From Hyphomicrobiaceae bacterium (GTDB lineage: Bacteria; Pseudomonadota; Alphaproteobacteria; Rhizobiales; Hyphomicrobiaceae): 64,000 nt of DNA. Numbering within the stretch: position 1 is the stretch's first letter; every line of letters begins with the position of its first letter. Below, piece by piece: positions 1 to 8,313 of this stretch. The notes under the pieces were generated by a model. It made no database searches, was not told the DNA's origin, and saw only the letters and a list, made by a program, of their open reading frames with translations. The position numbers were made by a program, and so were the translations under genes. The stretch lies in NCBI GenBank assembly GCA_008933705.1, contig WBUN01000002.1, forward strand, positions 62,001-126,000, given 5' to 3'.

Positions 1-1
1 G

Positions 2-739
2 TACACGTATCCCGACGAGAAGAAGGGCCTGCATCCCTGGGACGGCATCACCGAGCCCAACTACGTGCTCGGTCCCAAGACCAAGGGCACCAGGACCAAC
101 ATCCAGCAGATCGACGAGAGCGGCAAGTACTCGTGGATCAAGGCGCCGCGCTGGAAGGGCCACGCCATGGAGGTCGGCCCGCTCGCCCGCTACGTCGTCG
201 GCTATGCATCGGGTCACAAGGAGATCACCGAGCAGATCAACGGCGTGCTGAAGGCGCTCGACGTGCCGGTAACCGCCCTGTTCTCCACGCTCGGCAGGAC
301 GGCCGCTCGTGCGCTCGAGGCACAGTGGTGCTGCCACAAGCAGCGCTACTTCATGGACAAGCTGATCGCCAACATCAAGGCGGGAGACAGCTCGACTGCC
401 AACGTCGACCGCTGGGAGCCCAAGACCTGGCCCAAGGATGTCAAAGGCGTCGGCTTCACGGAAGCGCCGCGCGGAGCCCTGGCGCACTGGATCAAGATCA
501 AGGATACCAGGATCGACAACTACCAATGCGTGGTCCCGACCACCTGGAACGGCTCGCCGCGCGACCATGCCGGCAACATCGGGGCCTTCGAAGCCTCGCT
601 CATGAACACCAAGGTCGAGCGCGCCGAGGAACCGGTGGAGATCCTGCGCACCATCCACAGCTTCGATCCCTGCCTCGCCTGCTCGACCCACGTCATGGGC
701 GAGGACGGGCGAGAGCTGGCCAAGGTGACCGTACGCTGA
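2..739 (+). CDS. hupL: Uptake [NiFe]-hydrogenase large subunit, C-terminal part (start lies before the window)
   Basis: The reading frame is open from base 2, so this is about the last 245 residues of the large subunit, which holds the Ni-Fe active site and oxidises H2. The C-terminal L2 motif DPCLACSTH supplies two of the four Cys ligands. It is followed by a 15-residue tail ([15 protein letters not shown]), the extension that the HupD endopeptidase removes after the His during maturation. The conserved stretches [16 protein letters not shown] and [11 protein letters not shown] fit membrane-bound group 1 hydrogenases. The small subunit hupS should lie just upstream. hupE follows 14 bp downstream, so the two are probably co-transcribed. 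Identification is firm; only the N-terminus is missing. Confidence 0.97.
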   Translation, partial: YTYPDEKKGLHPWDGITEPNYVLGPKTKGTRTNIQQIDESGKYSWIKAPRWKGHAMEVGPLARYVVGYASGHKEITEQINGVLKALDVPVTALFSTLGRTAARALEAQWCCHKQRYFMDKLIANIKAGDSSTANVDRWEPKTWPKDVKGVGFTEAPRGALAHWIKIKDTRIDNYQCVVPTTWNGSPRDHAGNIGAFEASLMNTKVERAEEPVEILRTIHSFDPCLACSTHVMGEDGRELAKVTVR

Positions 740-753
740 GGGAGGAACGAAAG

Positions 754-1329
754 ATGAAAACCACGACTCGCATCATTTCGACTGCAATCGCGACAAGCAT
801 CCTGACCACCCCTGCGCTTGCCCACACGGGCGTGGGTCATACGCACGGGCTCTTTGCTGGGCTCGCGCACCCGATCGCAGGCGTCGACCATCTGCTCGCC
901 ATGCTGGCGGTCGGCATCTGGTCGGCGCTCGTGATGCGGCAACGCCGCGTCTGGGCCGCACCGGCAGCGTTCGTGCTGGCGATGCTGGCCGGCGCGGCGC
1001 TCGGCGTCGCCGGCGTTGCGCTGCCGCAAGTGGAGGCGGGCATCGCCCTCTCCGTCGTCGCCCTGGGGCTCATGATCCTGACGCGCGTTGAGATGCCGGT
1101 GGCTGCAGGCGCCGTCCTGGCCGCCCTGTTCGCCCTGTATCACGGGCACGCACACGGCAGCGAGGCAACCGGAGCCGTCGCGGCCTACATGGCCGGCTTC
1201 GCAGCCACGACCGCAACGCTGCACATCGTCGGCATCGGACTTGGATGGCTGCTTGCCCGCGCCTCCTACGCACCCCGCATCGTCGGAGCCGCCATCGCAG
1301 CTTTCGGCGCCTATGCCATGGCAGGCTGA
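754..1329 (+). CDS. hupE: HupE/UreJ-family nickel permease
   Basis: 191 residues. An N-terminal signal-like segment ends near ALAH and is followed by about six hydrophobic helices. The family motif HPIAGVDHLLAM (around residues 39-50) and the later YHGHAHG carry the His/Asp residues thought to bind nickel. HupE proteins import Ni2+ for hydrogenase assembly, known from Rhizobium leguminosarum. GGAGG lies 7-11 bases before this ATG, which supports the start; the open frame extends further upstream only inside hupL. Its place between hupL and hupC is less common than the downstream position in R. leguminosarum. Cofactor insertion genes hypA and hypB lie 6 kb downstream. Confidence 0.93.
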   Translation: MKTTTRIISTAIATSILTTPALAHTGVGHTHGLFAGLAHPIAGVDHLLAMLAVGIWSALVMRQRRVWAAPAAFVLAMLAGAALGVAGVALPQVEAGIALSVVALGLMILTRVEMPVAAGAVLAALFALYHGHAHGSEATGAVAAYMAGFAATTATLHIVGIGLGWLLARASYAPRIVGAAIAAFGAYAMAG

Positions 1330-1340
1330 GGGAGGGAGCG

Positions 1341-2051
1341 ATGACAACCAAATCGGCGACGGCACAGCAGCAGGCGGTCTACGTCTACGAAGGTCCGCTC
1401 CGGCTCTGGCATTGGATCAACGCTCTCTCCATCCTCGTCCTGGCAGTGACCGGCTACTTCATCGGCAGCCCGCTGCCGTCACTGTCGGGGGAAGCGAGCG
1501 ATCATTTCCTGATGGGATACATCCGCTTCGCGCACTTCGCCGCCGGCTACATCCTCATCATCGGGTTCTTCCTGAGGATCTACTGGGCGTTCGCCGGCAA
1601 CGGGCACGCGCGGCAGATCTTCCTGCCGCCGCTCTTGAGCAGCAAGTGGTGGAGCGAGGTGCTGCATGAGATCAAGTGGTATGCCTTCATAGCCAGGGAG
1701 CCCAAGAAGTACGAAGGGCACAACCCGCTCGCCACGCTCGTCATGCATTTCGTGTTCGTTTGGGGCATCGTGTTCATGATGGTCACCGGGCTCGCACTCT
1801 ACGGCGAAGGCGCGGGCTTGGGCTCCTGGCAGTACCGGTGGTTCTCCGGCTGGGTGATCAGCGCCTTCGGCAACAGCCAGAACGTGCACACCTGGCACCA
1901 CGTGGGGATGTGGGTCATCATCTGCTTCGCTATCGTCCACATCTACGCCGCCGTGCGCGAGGACGTCATGTCCCGCCAGAGCATCATCAGCACCATGATC
2001 TCCGGCTGGCGCACCTTCAAGGACACGCGCGTAGCCGACGACGCCCACTAG
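1341..2051 (+). CDS. hupC: Ni/Fe-hydrogenase b-type cytochrome subunit
   Basis: 236 residues, four main membrane helices. It anchors the periplasmic HupSL dimer and passes H2 electrons to the quinone pool through two b haems. Candidate haem-ligand histidines sit in RLWHW (helix 1), RFAHFAAGY (helix 2), NVHTWHHVGMW and FAIVHIYAAVRED (last helix), the usual arrangement of the HyaC/HupC family. The GGGAGG ribosome site 6 bases before the ATG decides the start, 12 bp after hupE. It is the last gene of the structural unit, since a run of hairpins and a terminator follows. Length is normal for the family. Confidence 0.95.
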   Translation: MTTKSATAQQQAVYVYEGPLRLWHWINALSILVLAVTGYFIGSPLPSLSGEASDHFLMGYIRFAHFAAGYILIIGFFLRIYWAFAGNGHARQIFLPPLLSSKWWSEVLHEIKWYAFIAREPKKYEGHNPLATLVMHFVFVWGIVFMMVTGLALYGEGAGLGSWQYRWFSGWVISAFGNSQNVHTWHHVGMWVIICFAIVHIYAAVREDVMSRQSIISTMISGWRTFKDTRVADDAH

Positions 2052-2055
2052 GATC

Positions 2056-2111
2056 CTGCGCACAGTTGGGCCGTGCGCAGGTTTCCCCAGACCGGGCATG
2101 GGCCGGTCTGG
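2056..2111 (+). repeat. Two perfect hairpins just after hupC
   Basis: Two stem-loops stand in a row directly after the hupC stop: CTGCGCAC/GTGCGCAG (2056-2063 with 2073-2080) and CCAGACCGG/CCGGTCTGG (2087-2095 with 2103-2111). Both stems are perfect. The terminator hairpin begins 5 bases later. They may protect the hup mRNA 3' end from exonucleases or insulate the downstream unit; function is inferred only. Confidence 0.6.
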
Positions 2112-2115
2112 CCTG

Positions 2116-2148
2116 GCCGGGACGCACTTTCGGCGTCCCGGCTTTTTT
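2116..2148 (+). terminator. Rho-independent terminator of the hupL-E-C unit
   Basis: A perfect 10-bp stem GCCGGGACGC/GCGTCCCGGC (2116-2125 with 2133-2142) with a 7-base loop is followed at once by six T residues (2143-2148). This is a textbook intrinsic terminator, 65 bp after the hupC stop. It implies that hupD and the genes after it need their own promoter. Confidence 0.9.
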
Positions 2149-2388
2149 GCTTCGTCCCCCGTTGCACAGGGTGTCTTGCGCCGACAAGGCGAGCGCCAGG
2201 CCGGATCGGCAATGGCAAGACGACGATCAGAGCAGGCACGTCTGCGGGTACTGCCATCGGCAGCGCCGATGATACCGGTAGCGGACTTTGCAGTTCGCAA
2301 TCAGAAATGGATGCCCTAATTGCACGCCTGTCTGCGCCTGGAATGATCCTGCACGAAAAACAAATGGTTTCTTGGGCAGCAACGAACT

Positions 2389-2404
2389 TGGCCCAAACAT
2401 TGCT
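2389..2404 (+). promoter_or_regulatory. Sigma-54 (-24/-12) promoter upstream of hupD
   Basis: The sequence TGGCCCAAACATTGCT matches the sigma-54 consensus TGGCACG-N4-TTGCW at 10 of 12 defined positions. GG and GC are separated by exactly 10 bases. Transcription would start near 2415, leaving about 37 bases of leader before the hupD ATG, with AGAGAAGGGG as ribosome site. The locus encodes HoxA, a sigma-54 activator (12211-13698) with an intact GAFTGA motif, which makes this a plausible HoxA target. The rest of the gap (2149-2388) has no convincing gene and would be where enhancer and IHF sites lie; none was identified. Confidence 0.72.
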
Positions 2405-2451
2405 CTGCCATCGTTAACGCAACACTCACCCAGCAAGAGAAGGGGTGTGCG

Positions 2452-3129
2452 ATGGAAACGCCAAGGATCCTGATTCTCGGGATCGGGAACCTGCTGTGGG
2501 CAGACGAAGGTTTCGGTGTACGGGCCGTCGAGGCGCTGCATCGCAGCTATGAGCTGCCCGACAACGTCAAGCTGATGGATGGAGGCACGCAGGGCCTCTA
2601 CCTCGTTTCGCACGTGCGCGCTGCGGACGTCCTCGTCGTGTTCGACGCGGTCGACTACGGCCTCGCCCCAGGCAGCATGAAGCTCGTGGAGGGCAACGAG
2701 GTCCCCAAGTTCTTGGGCGCCAAGAAGATCAGCCTTCATCAGACCGGCTTCCAGGAGGTGCTGGCCACGGCAGAGCTGCTTGGCGGCGGGCCGAAGCATC
2801 ACCTCCTGATCGGCGTGCAGCCGGTCGAACTCGACGACTTCGGCGGCTCGCTGCGCGACGAGATGAAGGCGCAGATCACGCCGGCAATCGCGCATGCTCT
2901 CGGCTACCTCGCCCGATTCGGCGTCGAGGCGCGCCTGCGGGCCGCACCGCTGCCGGACGATGCGACCCTCGCCTGCGAACGCATGATAATGGCCCGATAC
3001 GAATCCGGACGTCCCTCCGAGGCGGAAGCCTGCCGGTTCGGCGATCTGCGAGTCCTGATGGCGTCGCCTGAGCGCAGCTCCGGCAATGAGCGCTCATTGC
3101 ACCCACATCAAGAAGACAGGATGGGCTAG
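2452..3129 (+). CDS. hupD: Hydrogenase maturation endopeptidase
   Basis: 225 residues. It is the nickel-dependent protease that trims the C-terminal tail of HupL after the Ni-Fe centre is complete. Residues equivalent to the HybD metal ligands are visible: Glu in LWADEGFGVR (about 19), Asp in VVFDAVDYG (about 65) and His in ISLHQTGFQEVL (about 95). The first 160 residues match the family. The Arg/Glu-rich tail after about residue 165 is some 30 residues longer than usual and may be disordered. First gene of the downstream hup-hyp unit, behind the sigma-54 promoter. The stop abuts the hupF ATG (TAGATG). Confidence 0.94.
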   Translation: METPRILILGIGNLLWADEGFGVRAVEALHRSYELPDNVKLMDGGTQGLYLVSHVRAADVLVVFDAVDYGLAPGSMKLVEGNEVPKFLGAKKISLHQTGFQEVLATAELLGGGPKHHLLIGVQPVELDDFGGSLRDEMKAQITPAIAHALGYLARFGVEARLRAAPLPDDATLACERMIMARYESGRPSEAEACRFGDLRVLMASPERSSGNERSLHPHQEDRMG

Positions 3130-3444
3130 ATGTGCATTGGCGTGCCGATGCGTGTCGTAGGCGCCGGTACCGGCCGGGCGCTTTGCGAGGGCGCCTCGGG
3201 CCGCCGCGAGATCGACATGGTCCTGGTCGGCGATCAGCCCGAGGGGACGTGGGTGCTCGTCTTCCTGGATGCCGCCCGCGAAGTCGTGTCTGCGGAGCAA
3301 GCGGCACTCATCCAGAGCGCCCTCGACGCCCTGGGCGTCGCTGCCAAGGGGCAATCTGATATCGATCGCTTCTTTCCCGACCTGGTCGGCCGCGAGCCCC
3401 AACTGCCGCAGCATCTCCAAGAGCTGCTGGCCAAGACTGCCTGA
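3130..3444 (+). CDS. hupF: HypC/HupF-family hydrogenase assembly chaperone
   Basis: 104 residues beginning MCIGVPMRV. The exposed Cys2 after the initiator Met is the signature of the HypC/HupF family, which binds the Fe(CN)2CO precursor or the immature large subunit. HupF is longer than HypC (84 residues at 8059-8313) because of a C-terminal arm, here about residues 75-104. In R. leguminosarum HupF stabilises HupL when O2 is present. It starts at the base after the hupD stop, so the two are translationally coupled. Its presence beside a true HypC indicates a hydrogenase built under aerobic conditions. Confidence 0.93.
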   Translation: MCIGVPMRVVGAGTGRALCEGASGRREIDMVLVGDQPEGTWVLVFLDAAREVVSAEQAALIQSALDALGVAAKGQSDIDRFFPDLVGREPQLPQHLQELLAKTA

Positions 3445-3458
3445 GAGGAGCGCCTTGC

Positions 3459-3923
3459 ATGTCGACAGCCCTGATCAACGCCCTCGCCGAGCGACACGGA
3501 CTTGCCGTCGTCAACGAGGCGATGGTCGACAGCTTCCTGGATGCGCATGAGCACACGCTTCTGTTCTTTCCGGGCGATGCCGAGCGCCTGGTCGAAAGCA
3601 GCGATGCGGCCGTCATTCTCGGCGAGCTGATGAAGGTGTTCGGTGACCGGATTGCACCCGCTCTCGTCGACAAGGCCTCCGAGCGCCTGCTGCAGCGCAG
3701 GTATCGCTTCACGGCCTTCCCCGCCATGGTGTTCCTGCGCGGGCGCGGCTATCTCGGCTGCATCACCCGGCTGCTCGACTGGCAGGACTACCTCGGCGAG
3801 ATCGAGGCGCTTCTCGGCCGGGACGTGAGCGAGCCGCCGCCGTTCCGAATGCCCGCAACACAGCATCCACAAGGGCTGCCGAACGGATCGCGTTTCGATG
3901 CTTCCTCGGGGGACATGCCATGA
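3459..3923 (+). CDS. hupG: HupG/HyaE-family hydrogenase assembly protein (thioredoxin fold)
   Basis: 154 residues, matching the HyaE/HupG family. These proteins have a thioredoxin-like fold without the redox CxxC motif and bind the Tat signal of the small subunit or aid large-subunit assembly. The segments LLFFPGDAERL and FPAMVFLRGRGYLGCITRLLDW are typical. No CxxC is seen. The Pro/Ser-rich tail after residue 125 looks flexible. AGAGGAG lies about 9 bases before the ATG. The gene overlaps hupH by four bases (ATGA), which supports one operon. Confidence 0.88.
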   Translation: MSTALINALAERHGLAVVNEAMVDSFLDAHEHTLLFFPGDAERLVESSDAAVILGELMKVFGDRIAPALVDKASERLLQRRYRFTAFPAMVFLRGRGYLGCITRLLDWQDYLGEIEALLGRDVSEPPPFRMPATQHPQGLPNGSRFDASSGDMP

Positions 3924-4756
3924 GCGCAACGATTCCTGGGCCGGTCGGTCCGGGCACGCAGCCCGGCGACGAGGACGGTGCCGAGCTCAGCTACATGGAA
4001 ATGCCGAAGGGCATGCGCACCTATTCGGCTCCGTCGATGCCGGAGCCGGATGAGGTGGAGGACATTGCCTCGGCCCTCGCCGTGCTCCACGCGGTCTCTG
4101 CCGCGCTCGCGCGGGGGCAAGCCGGCAGCTTCGATCTGACGGCGCTCAATTCCGCAAATCGAGACTTCGTCGATCAATTGCTCGGCGAGGGCGAGGTCAG
4201 CGTCATCGCCGGCAGTGCCGTTCAGGCGCAGGAATCGGTTCTCGCCGGCGTCTGGCGCGTGCACGAAGTCGACGCCGACGGCCAGCTCATGCGCGACACC
4301 ATCGAGGTCGGCACGTTCCCCCGCGCCGTCCTGTCTATTGCAGCGGCGGCGGCACGGCCGTCGCTTTCCCGCCATGACGGAGCGCTGCCGGCCGACGTCT
4401 ACAACGCACCGGCACTTGTGACGGAGATCGAGGACAGGCTGGCGGCCTTCGAGCCAGGCGCCCCGGCCCACGTGATCAATCTGAGCCTGCTTCCCCTCAC
4501 CGAAGGCGACGTCGCGTTCCTCGATTCGCGGCTGACCAAAGGTCCGGTTACGGTCCTGTCGCGCGGGTACGGCAACTGCCGCATCACCTCGACCGGCACC
4601 TGCAACGCATGGTGGGTGCAATACTTCAACTCGCGCGAGGTCTTGATCCTCAACACCATCGAGGTAACCGACGTGCCGAGCGTCGCATGCGCGGCACCGG
4701 AAGATCTGGAGGACAGCGCCCAAAGGCTTGCCGAGATTCTGGAGGTATACCGGTGA
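3920..4756 (+). CDS. hupH: HupH/HyaF-family hydrogenase assembly protein
   Basis: 278 residues, of the HyaF/HupH family that acts with HupG and rubredoxin HupI to mature the Fe-S small subunit in oxygenic conditions. The conserved C-terminal half contains GPVTVLSRGYGNCRITST and NTWW-like CNAWWVQYFNSREVLILNTIEV (positions about 210-250). The N-terminal 35 residues are Pro- and acidic-rich with a SYMEMPKGMRTY segment common in the family. It overlaps hupG by 4 bases and the hupI GTG overlaps its stop by 4 bases. The molecular activity is unknown; the role comes from homologues. Confidence 0.9.
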   Translation: MSATIPGPVGPGTQPGDEDGAELSYMEMPKGMRTYSAPSMPEPDEVEDIASALAVLHAVSAALARGQAGSFDLTALNSANRDFVDQLLGEGEVSVIAGSAVQAQESVLAGVWRVHEVDADGQLMRDTIEVGTFPRAVLSIAAAAARPSLSRHDGALPADVYNAPALVTEIEDRLAAFEPGAPAHVINLSLLPLTEGDVAFLDSRLTKGPVTVLSRGYGNCRITSTGTCNAWWVQYFNSREVLILNTIEVTDVPSVACAAPEDLEDSAQRLAEILEVYR

Positions 4757-4986
4757 ACGGCCACTTTTTTGCGGGCTCTTTCGGCGGCGACACGACCAAG
4801 ATCGACGCTGCGACGCGGCTCGAGTGCAAGATCTGCTGGTACGTCTACGATCCGGCGAAAGGCGACGACTATTGGCAGATCCCACCCGCGACGCCCTTCT
4901 CGCAGCTTCCCGACCACTGGACGTGCCCCAACTGCGACGGCGCCAAGGAGGGTTTCATGGTGCTTGAGGACGACGCCGATGGCTGA
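4753..4986 (+). CDS. hupI: Rubredoxin HupI
   Basis: 77 residues from a GTG start that overlaps the hupH stop (GTGA). The two rubredoxin metal knuckles are clear: CKIC near residue 25 and CPNC near residue 60, with YVYDPAKGDDYWQIPPATPF between them. These bind one iron in an FeCys4 site. An unusual N-terminal extension of about 22 residues precedes the knuckle, as in other HupI proteins. It probably supplies electrons during assembly of the small-subunit Fe-S clusters in air. The GTG start is preferred over upstream in-frame codons, which lie inside hupH. Confidence 0.93.
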   Translation: MNGHFFAGSFGGDTTKIDAATRLECKICWYVYDPAKGDDYWQIPPATPFSQLPDHWTCPNCDGAKEGFMVLEDDADG

Positions 4987-5557
4987 GGACACCACCGCCG
5001 CGACCAACGCCGAGGATGTCGCGATCCGCCTGGAGGCCGCGTTCGCCAAGGTGCTGGCGGAGCGCATGCACGACGTGCCGATAGTCAACAAGGCGCTTCA
5101 CGTCGAAGCGGCCGGCGTCCGGGCCGTTGAGCAGGGCTGGCTTTGCGCGCTCGTGACGCCATGGTCCATCAACCTCATGCTGCTGCCGAGGTCGCCCGAT
5201 GACGTCGCGGCCTGGCGTGCGCTGGGCGCCGGCGCAACGGCGACGCATGGGTTCCCCGCCGGGCGCTTCGGCTTCATTACGGGCGAAGAGGCGGGCCTCG
5301 GCGCCTACCAGATGTGCTCGCTGTTCTCTCCCGTGCTCGAGTTCGATTCGCACACGGCAGCGGTGCTGACGGCCCGGGCCGCGCTCGAGGCCTTGTTCGA
5401 CGCCGCTCTCGCACCGGGTGACGGCGACAAGCAAGGAACGTCGGGCGAGCCTTCCTCGATCGCCACGGCTCCCGCACGGGCAAAGAGCCAACCTGGCGTG
5501 ACACGCCGCGGGTTGTTGCTGGGCCTTGGAGATCAGACACGGACGAGGGAGCAATGA
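4979..5557 (+). CDS. hupJ: HupJ/HybE-family hydrogenase assembly chaperone
   Basis: 192 residues. The core (about residues 12-140) matches the HybE/HupJ family, with VTPWSINLMLLP and ATHGFPAGRFGF as family hallmarks. These proteins bind the small-subunit precursor and prevent export before assembly. The C-terminal 50 residues are Ser/Gly/Pro-rich and end in TRRGLLLGLGDQ, a tail that also occurs in rhizobial HupJ proteins. The ATG lies inside the end of hupI (8-base overlap) and the stop overlaps hupK (ATGA). Likely translationally coupled with both. Confidence 0.9.
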   Translation: MAEDTTAATNAEDVAIRLEAAFAKVLAERMHDVPIVNKALHVEAAGVRAVEQGWLCALVTPWSINLMLLPRSPDDVAAWRALGAGATATHGFPAGRFGFITGEEAGLGAYQMCSLFSPVLEFDSHTAAVLTARAALEALFDAALAPGDGDKQGTSGEPSSIATAPARAKSQPGVTRRGLLLGLGDQTRTREQ

Positions 5558-6729
5558 CTGTCGCCGGGCGGCTCCAGATCGATGTTTGCCGCGGGCCGGA
5601 AGGCTCCGCGCGCATCGTCTCGAGCCGCCCGCACGCGATCACACGCCTGTTCACGGGCCGCACGTCGGGCGAAATCGCACGACTGGTGCCGACGCTGTTC
5701 AGCGTCTGCCGCATGGCGCAGGCCGCCACAGCGACAAGCGTATGCGAGACGGCACTTGGGATCCTGCCTTCCGCGGGAACCGCGCAGGTGCGCGAGCTGC
5801 TCGTGCTGGCGGAAACGGCACGCGAGCATCTGGTTCGCATCCTCATGGACTGGCCACGCTTCCTGGGCTGCGCGCCCGACCGCGCTGTCCCACGCCGCGT
5901 CATGATGCTCGACCGCAAACTACGCTCGGCGCTGGATCGCGATGGCACTGCTTTCGCCATCGCGGGCAAGCCGCACGTCGACAGGGACGCATTGACCAAC
6001 ACCCTCGGCGATCTCGAGATGCTGCTCGAAGCGGAGGTGTTCGCCGGGCCGGCGGCCCAGTGGCTCGATCGTGCCTCGCTCGACGATCTCCTTGCCTGGT
6101 CCAACGGAGCGGCAACCCCGGCGCAGCGACTCCTGCATCGCGGGCTCGAGGAAGGCTGGTGGGCTTCAGGCTCAATCGAGGTCGACCCGCTCCCCGAGAT
6201 CGATCGTGTCTGCCTCGCCGGCCCTCTCCTGGCCGAGGACGCCGACGCTTTCACCCGGCTTCCCACCTGGAATGGACGTCCGCGCGAAACGACGCCGCTC
6301 GTGCGTCAGGCCGAGCATCCGCTGGTTCAGGCGTGCCGCGACGGGGCCGGCTTCGGTCTGGGAGCGCGCCTTGCAGCGCGTCTCGTCGAGCTGGCTGCAC
6401 TGCCCGGCCGCATGGCCGCACTGGCCGCCACACTGACGACGGAGGAAGCCGCAAGCTCGAGCGTTGGCAGGACCGCGGGCAACGGCAGAGCCATTGTGCA
6501 GACGGAGGCCGCGCGGGGGCGCCTCGCCCATGCGATCGAGATCGATCGCGGCATCGTTACACGCTATCGTATCCTGGCGCCGACCGAGTGGAACTTTCAT
6601 CCGAGCGGAAGTGCCGCGCGCGGCCTGGCAAAGCTCGCCTGCGCAAGCACCGGCGACACGCGCAGGCTTGCCGAGCTGATGATCACCGCCCTCGACCCTT
6701 GCGTAGGCTACGAGCTCAAGGTGCAATGA
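5554..6729 (+). CDS. hupK: HupK, degenerate hydrogenase large-subunit paralogue
   Basis: 391 residues. HupK resembles HupL without most of its N-terminal part and is thought to be a scaffold on which the cofactor is delivered in aerobic H2 oxidisers. The C-terminus TALDPCVGYELKVQ echoes the HupL motif DPCxxC but keeps only the first Cys, so it cannot hold a normal Ni-Fe centre. YRILAPTEWNFHPSGSAARG mirrors the large-subunit VPTTWNxSPRD stretch. It overlaps hupJ by 4 bases, and its stop shares one base with the hypA ATG. Identification is good; its precise mechanism is not established. Confidence 0.9.
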   Translation: MTVAGRLQIDVCRGPEGSARIVSSRPHAITRLFTGRTSGEIARLVPTLFSVCRMAQAATATSVCETALGILPSAGTAQVRELLVLAETAREHLVRILMDWPRFLGCAPDRAVPRRVMMLDRKLRSALDRDGTAFAIAGKPHVDRDALTNTLGDLEMLLEAEVFAGPAAQWLDRASLDDLLAWSNGAATPAQRLLHRGLEEGWWASGSIEVDPLPEIDRVCLAGPLLAEDADAFTRLPTWNGRPRETTPLVRQAEHPLVQACRDGAGFGLGARLAARLVELAALPGRMAALAATLTTEEAASSSVGRTAGNGRAIVQTEAARGRLAHAIEIDRGIVTRYRILAPTEWNFHPSGSAARGLAKLACASTGDTRRLAELMITALDPCVGYELKVQ

Positions 6730-7070
6730 TGCATGAGATGGCGCTGGCGGAAGGCATTCTGCAGGTGCTGGAAGAACGGGCCAGCACCGACGCCTACGCG
6801 CGCGTGCGAAAGGTTTGGCTGGAGATCGGGCCGCTCGCCTGCGTCGAGCCGCAAGCCCTGCGCTTCTCCTTCGACGTGGTCGCGAGCGGCACGCTCGCCG
6901 AAGGCGCCGACCTCGAAATCGTGCAGACGGAGGCGCGTGCGTGGTGCCTTCCCTGTGCGCAGAGCGTAGCGATCGCGCAACGCTTCGACGCCTGCCCGAG
7001 ATGCGGCGGGCATCAACTGCAGGTCACGTCGGGCGAGCAGCTGCGGATCAAGGAACTGGAGGTCGACTGA
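6729..7070 (+). CDS. hypA: Hydrogenase nickel incorporation protein HypA
   Basis: 113 residues beginning MHEMALAEG. HypA needs an N-terminal Met-His-Glu because His2 binds nickel, so the second of two adjacent ATGs (6729, not 6726) is chosen as start. A zinc site is formed by CLPC (about residues 74-77) and CPRC (about 91-94). HypA receives Ni from HypB and loads it into the large-subunit precursor. Its stop overlaps the hypB ATG by one base. Length is exactly as expected. Confidence 0.96.
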   Translation: MHEMALAEGILQVLEERASTDAYARVRKVWLEIGPLACVEPQALRFSFDVVASGTLAEGADLEIVQTEARAWCLPCAQSVAIAQRFDACPRCGGHQLQVTSGEQLRIKELEVD

Positions 7071-8053
7071 TGTGCACCGTTTGCGGTTGCGGCCAGGGCG
7101 AAGCTCGCCTGGAGACCACCGAACAGGGCAAGACAGGGCACAAGCCCGGGGAGCACGGCCACGTGCACACGCACGCGCACAGCCACGCAGACGGGACGAT
7201 GCACACGCACGCCCATGAACACCACCATCAGCATGCGCGTGCCGGCGGCCATGCGCACGACCACAGCCACGACCATGGGCACCGCCACGACCATGCGCCG
7301 GGCGTGATCGACTACGGCCGCGGACCGGCGCGTGCACATGCTCCAGGCCTCAGCCAGGCGCGCATGCTGCAGATCGAGCAGGATATCCTCGCCAAGAACG
7401 ACGCCTTTGCCGCGGCCAACCGGGCACGCTTCGAAGCCCACGGCATACTGGCGCTGAACGTCGTCTCAAGCCCGGGCTCGGGCAAGACGACGCTGCTCAC
7501 GGAGACGATCAGGGCCCTCAAGGCCAACCGTGATGTCGCGGTCATCGAGGGCGATCAGCAGACGAGCAACGACGCCGATCGCATCCGTGCCGCCGGCGCG
7601 TCTGCCATCCAGATCAACACGGGCAAGGGCTGCCACCTCGACGGCCACATGATCGGTCACGCCGTGGACCATTTGCAGCCAAAGGACGGATCGGTCCTCT
7701 TCATCGAGAATGTCGGCAACCTCGTCTGTCCGGCCGCTTTCGATCTGGGCGAGGCGCACCGCGTCGTTGTGCTGTCCGTCACCGAGGGCGAGGACAAGCC
7801 GCTCAAGTATCCCGACATGTTCCACACCGCCGATCTCCTGCTGCTGTCGAAGGTCGACCTTCTGCCTCACCTCGACTTCGACGTGGAGGCGTGCGTCGCA
7901 AACGCCCGCAGGATCAATCGGCGCATCAAGGTGCTGCCGGTATCGGCGAAGACCGGGGAGGGCATGGAGGCGTGGATCGCCTGGCTCGATGCGGCGCGCA
8001 TGCTCGCCTTTCCCGCGCGCGTCGAGCGCTCGGCGGCCATGCCAGGGAGCTGA
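7070..8053 (+). CDS. hypB: Hydrogenase nickel incorporation GTPase HypB, histidine-rich form
   Basis: 327 residues. N-terminal MCTVCGCG is a high-affinity nickel site. Residues about 24-77 hold some 22 histidines in HxH runs, a nickel store seen in rhizobial HypB. The G domain shows [11 protein letters not shown] (P-loop), [21 protein letters not shown] and SKVDLLPHL, with the inter-subunit Cys-His metal site in [12 protein letters not shown]. It hydrolyses GTP to drive nickel transfer to HypA and the hydrogenase. Start is the ATG overlapping the hypA stop. Together with hupE the locus carries both uptake and storage of nickel. Confidence 0.97.
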   Translation: MCTVCGCGQGEARLETTEQGKTGHKPGEHGHVHTHAHSHADGTMHTHAHEHHHQHARAGGHAHDHSHDHGHRHDHAPGVIDYGRGPARAHAPGLSQARMLQIEQDILAKNDAFAAANRARFEAHGILALNVVSSPGSGKTTLLTETIRALKANRDVAVIEGDQQTSNDADRIRAAGASAIQINTGKGCHLDGHMIGHAVDHLQPKDGSVLFIENVGNLVCPAAFDLGEAHRVVVLSVTEGEDKPLKYPDMFHTADLLLLSKVDLLPHLDFDVEACVANARRINRRIKVLPVSAKTGEGMEAWIAWLDAARMLAFPARVERSAAMPGS

Positions 8054-8058
8054 CGTCC

Positions 8059-8313
8059 ATGTGCCTCGCAATGCCAGCGCAGGTTGTTTCGCTCGACGTG
8101 CAACGCGAGACGGCGACCGTTGCCCTCGGGCCGGTCAGGAAAGAGATCTCGATCGCATTGCTGGAGGAAGTTGCTATCGGCGACTACGTGCTGGTCCACG
8201 TCGGCTTCGCCCTCCACAAGCTTTCGCCGGAGGAAGCCGAGCGCACCCTCTCCATGATGCGCGAGGCCGGTGAGAACCCCGAACGGGAGCTGGCGGAAGG
8301 GGACCGGCCATGA
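8059..8313 (+). CDS. hypC: HypC/HybG/HupF-family hydrogenase assembly chaperone
   Basis: 84 residues beginning MCLAMPAQVVSL. Cys2 becomes N-terminal after Met removal and binds iron. HypC pairs with HypD while CN and CO ligands are added to the iron, then delivers the Fe(CN)2CO unit to the large subunit. It sits 5 bp after hypB and overlaps hypD by 4 bases (ATGA). Shorter than hupF, as expected of the standard HypC. Confidence 0.95.
   Translation: MCLAMPAQVVSLDVQRETATVALGPVRKEISIALLEEVAIGDYVLVHVGFALHKLSPEEAERTLSMMREAGENPERELAEGDRP

Noticed and set aside
2343-2356. A second -24/-12-like site (TGGAATGATCCTGC)
   Set aside because: GG and GC are 9 rather than 10 bases apart, a spacing that sigma-54 promoters do not accept.
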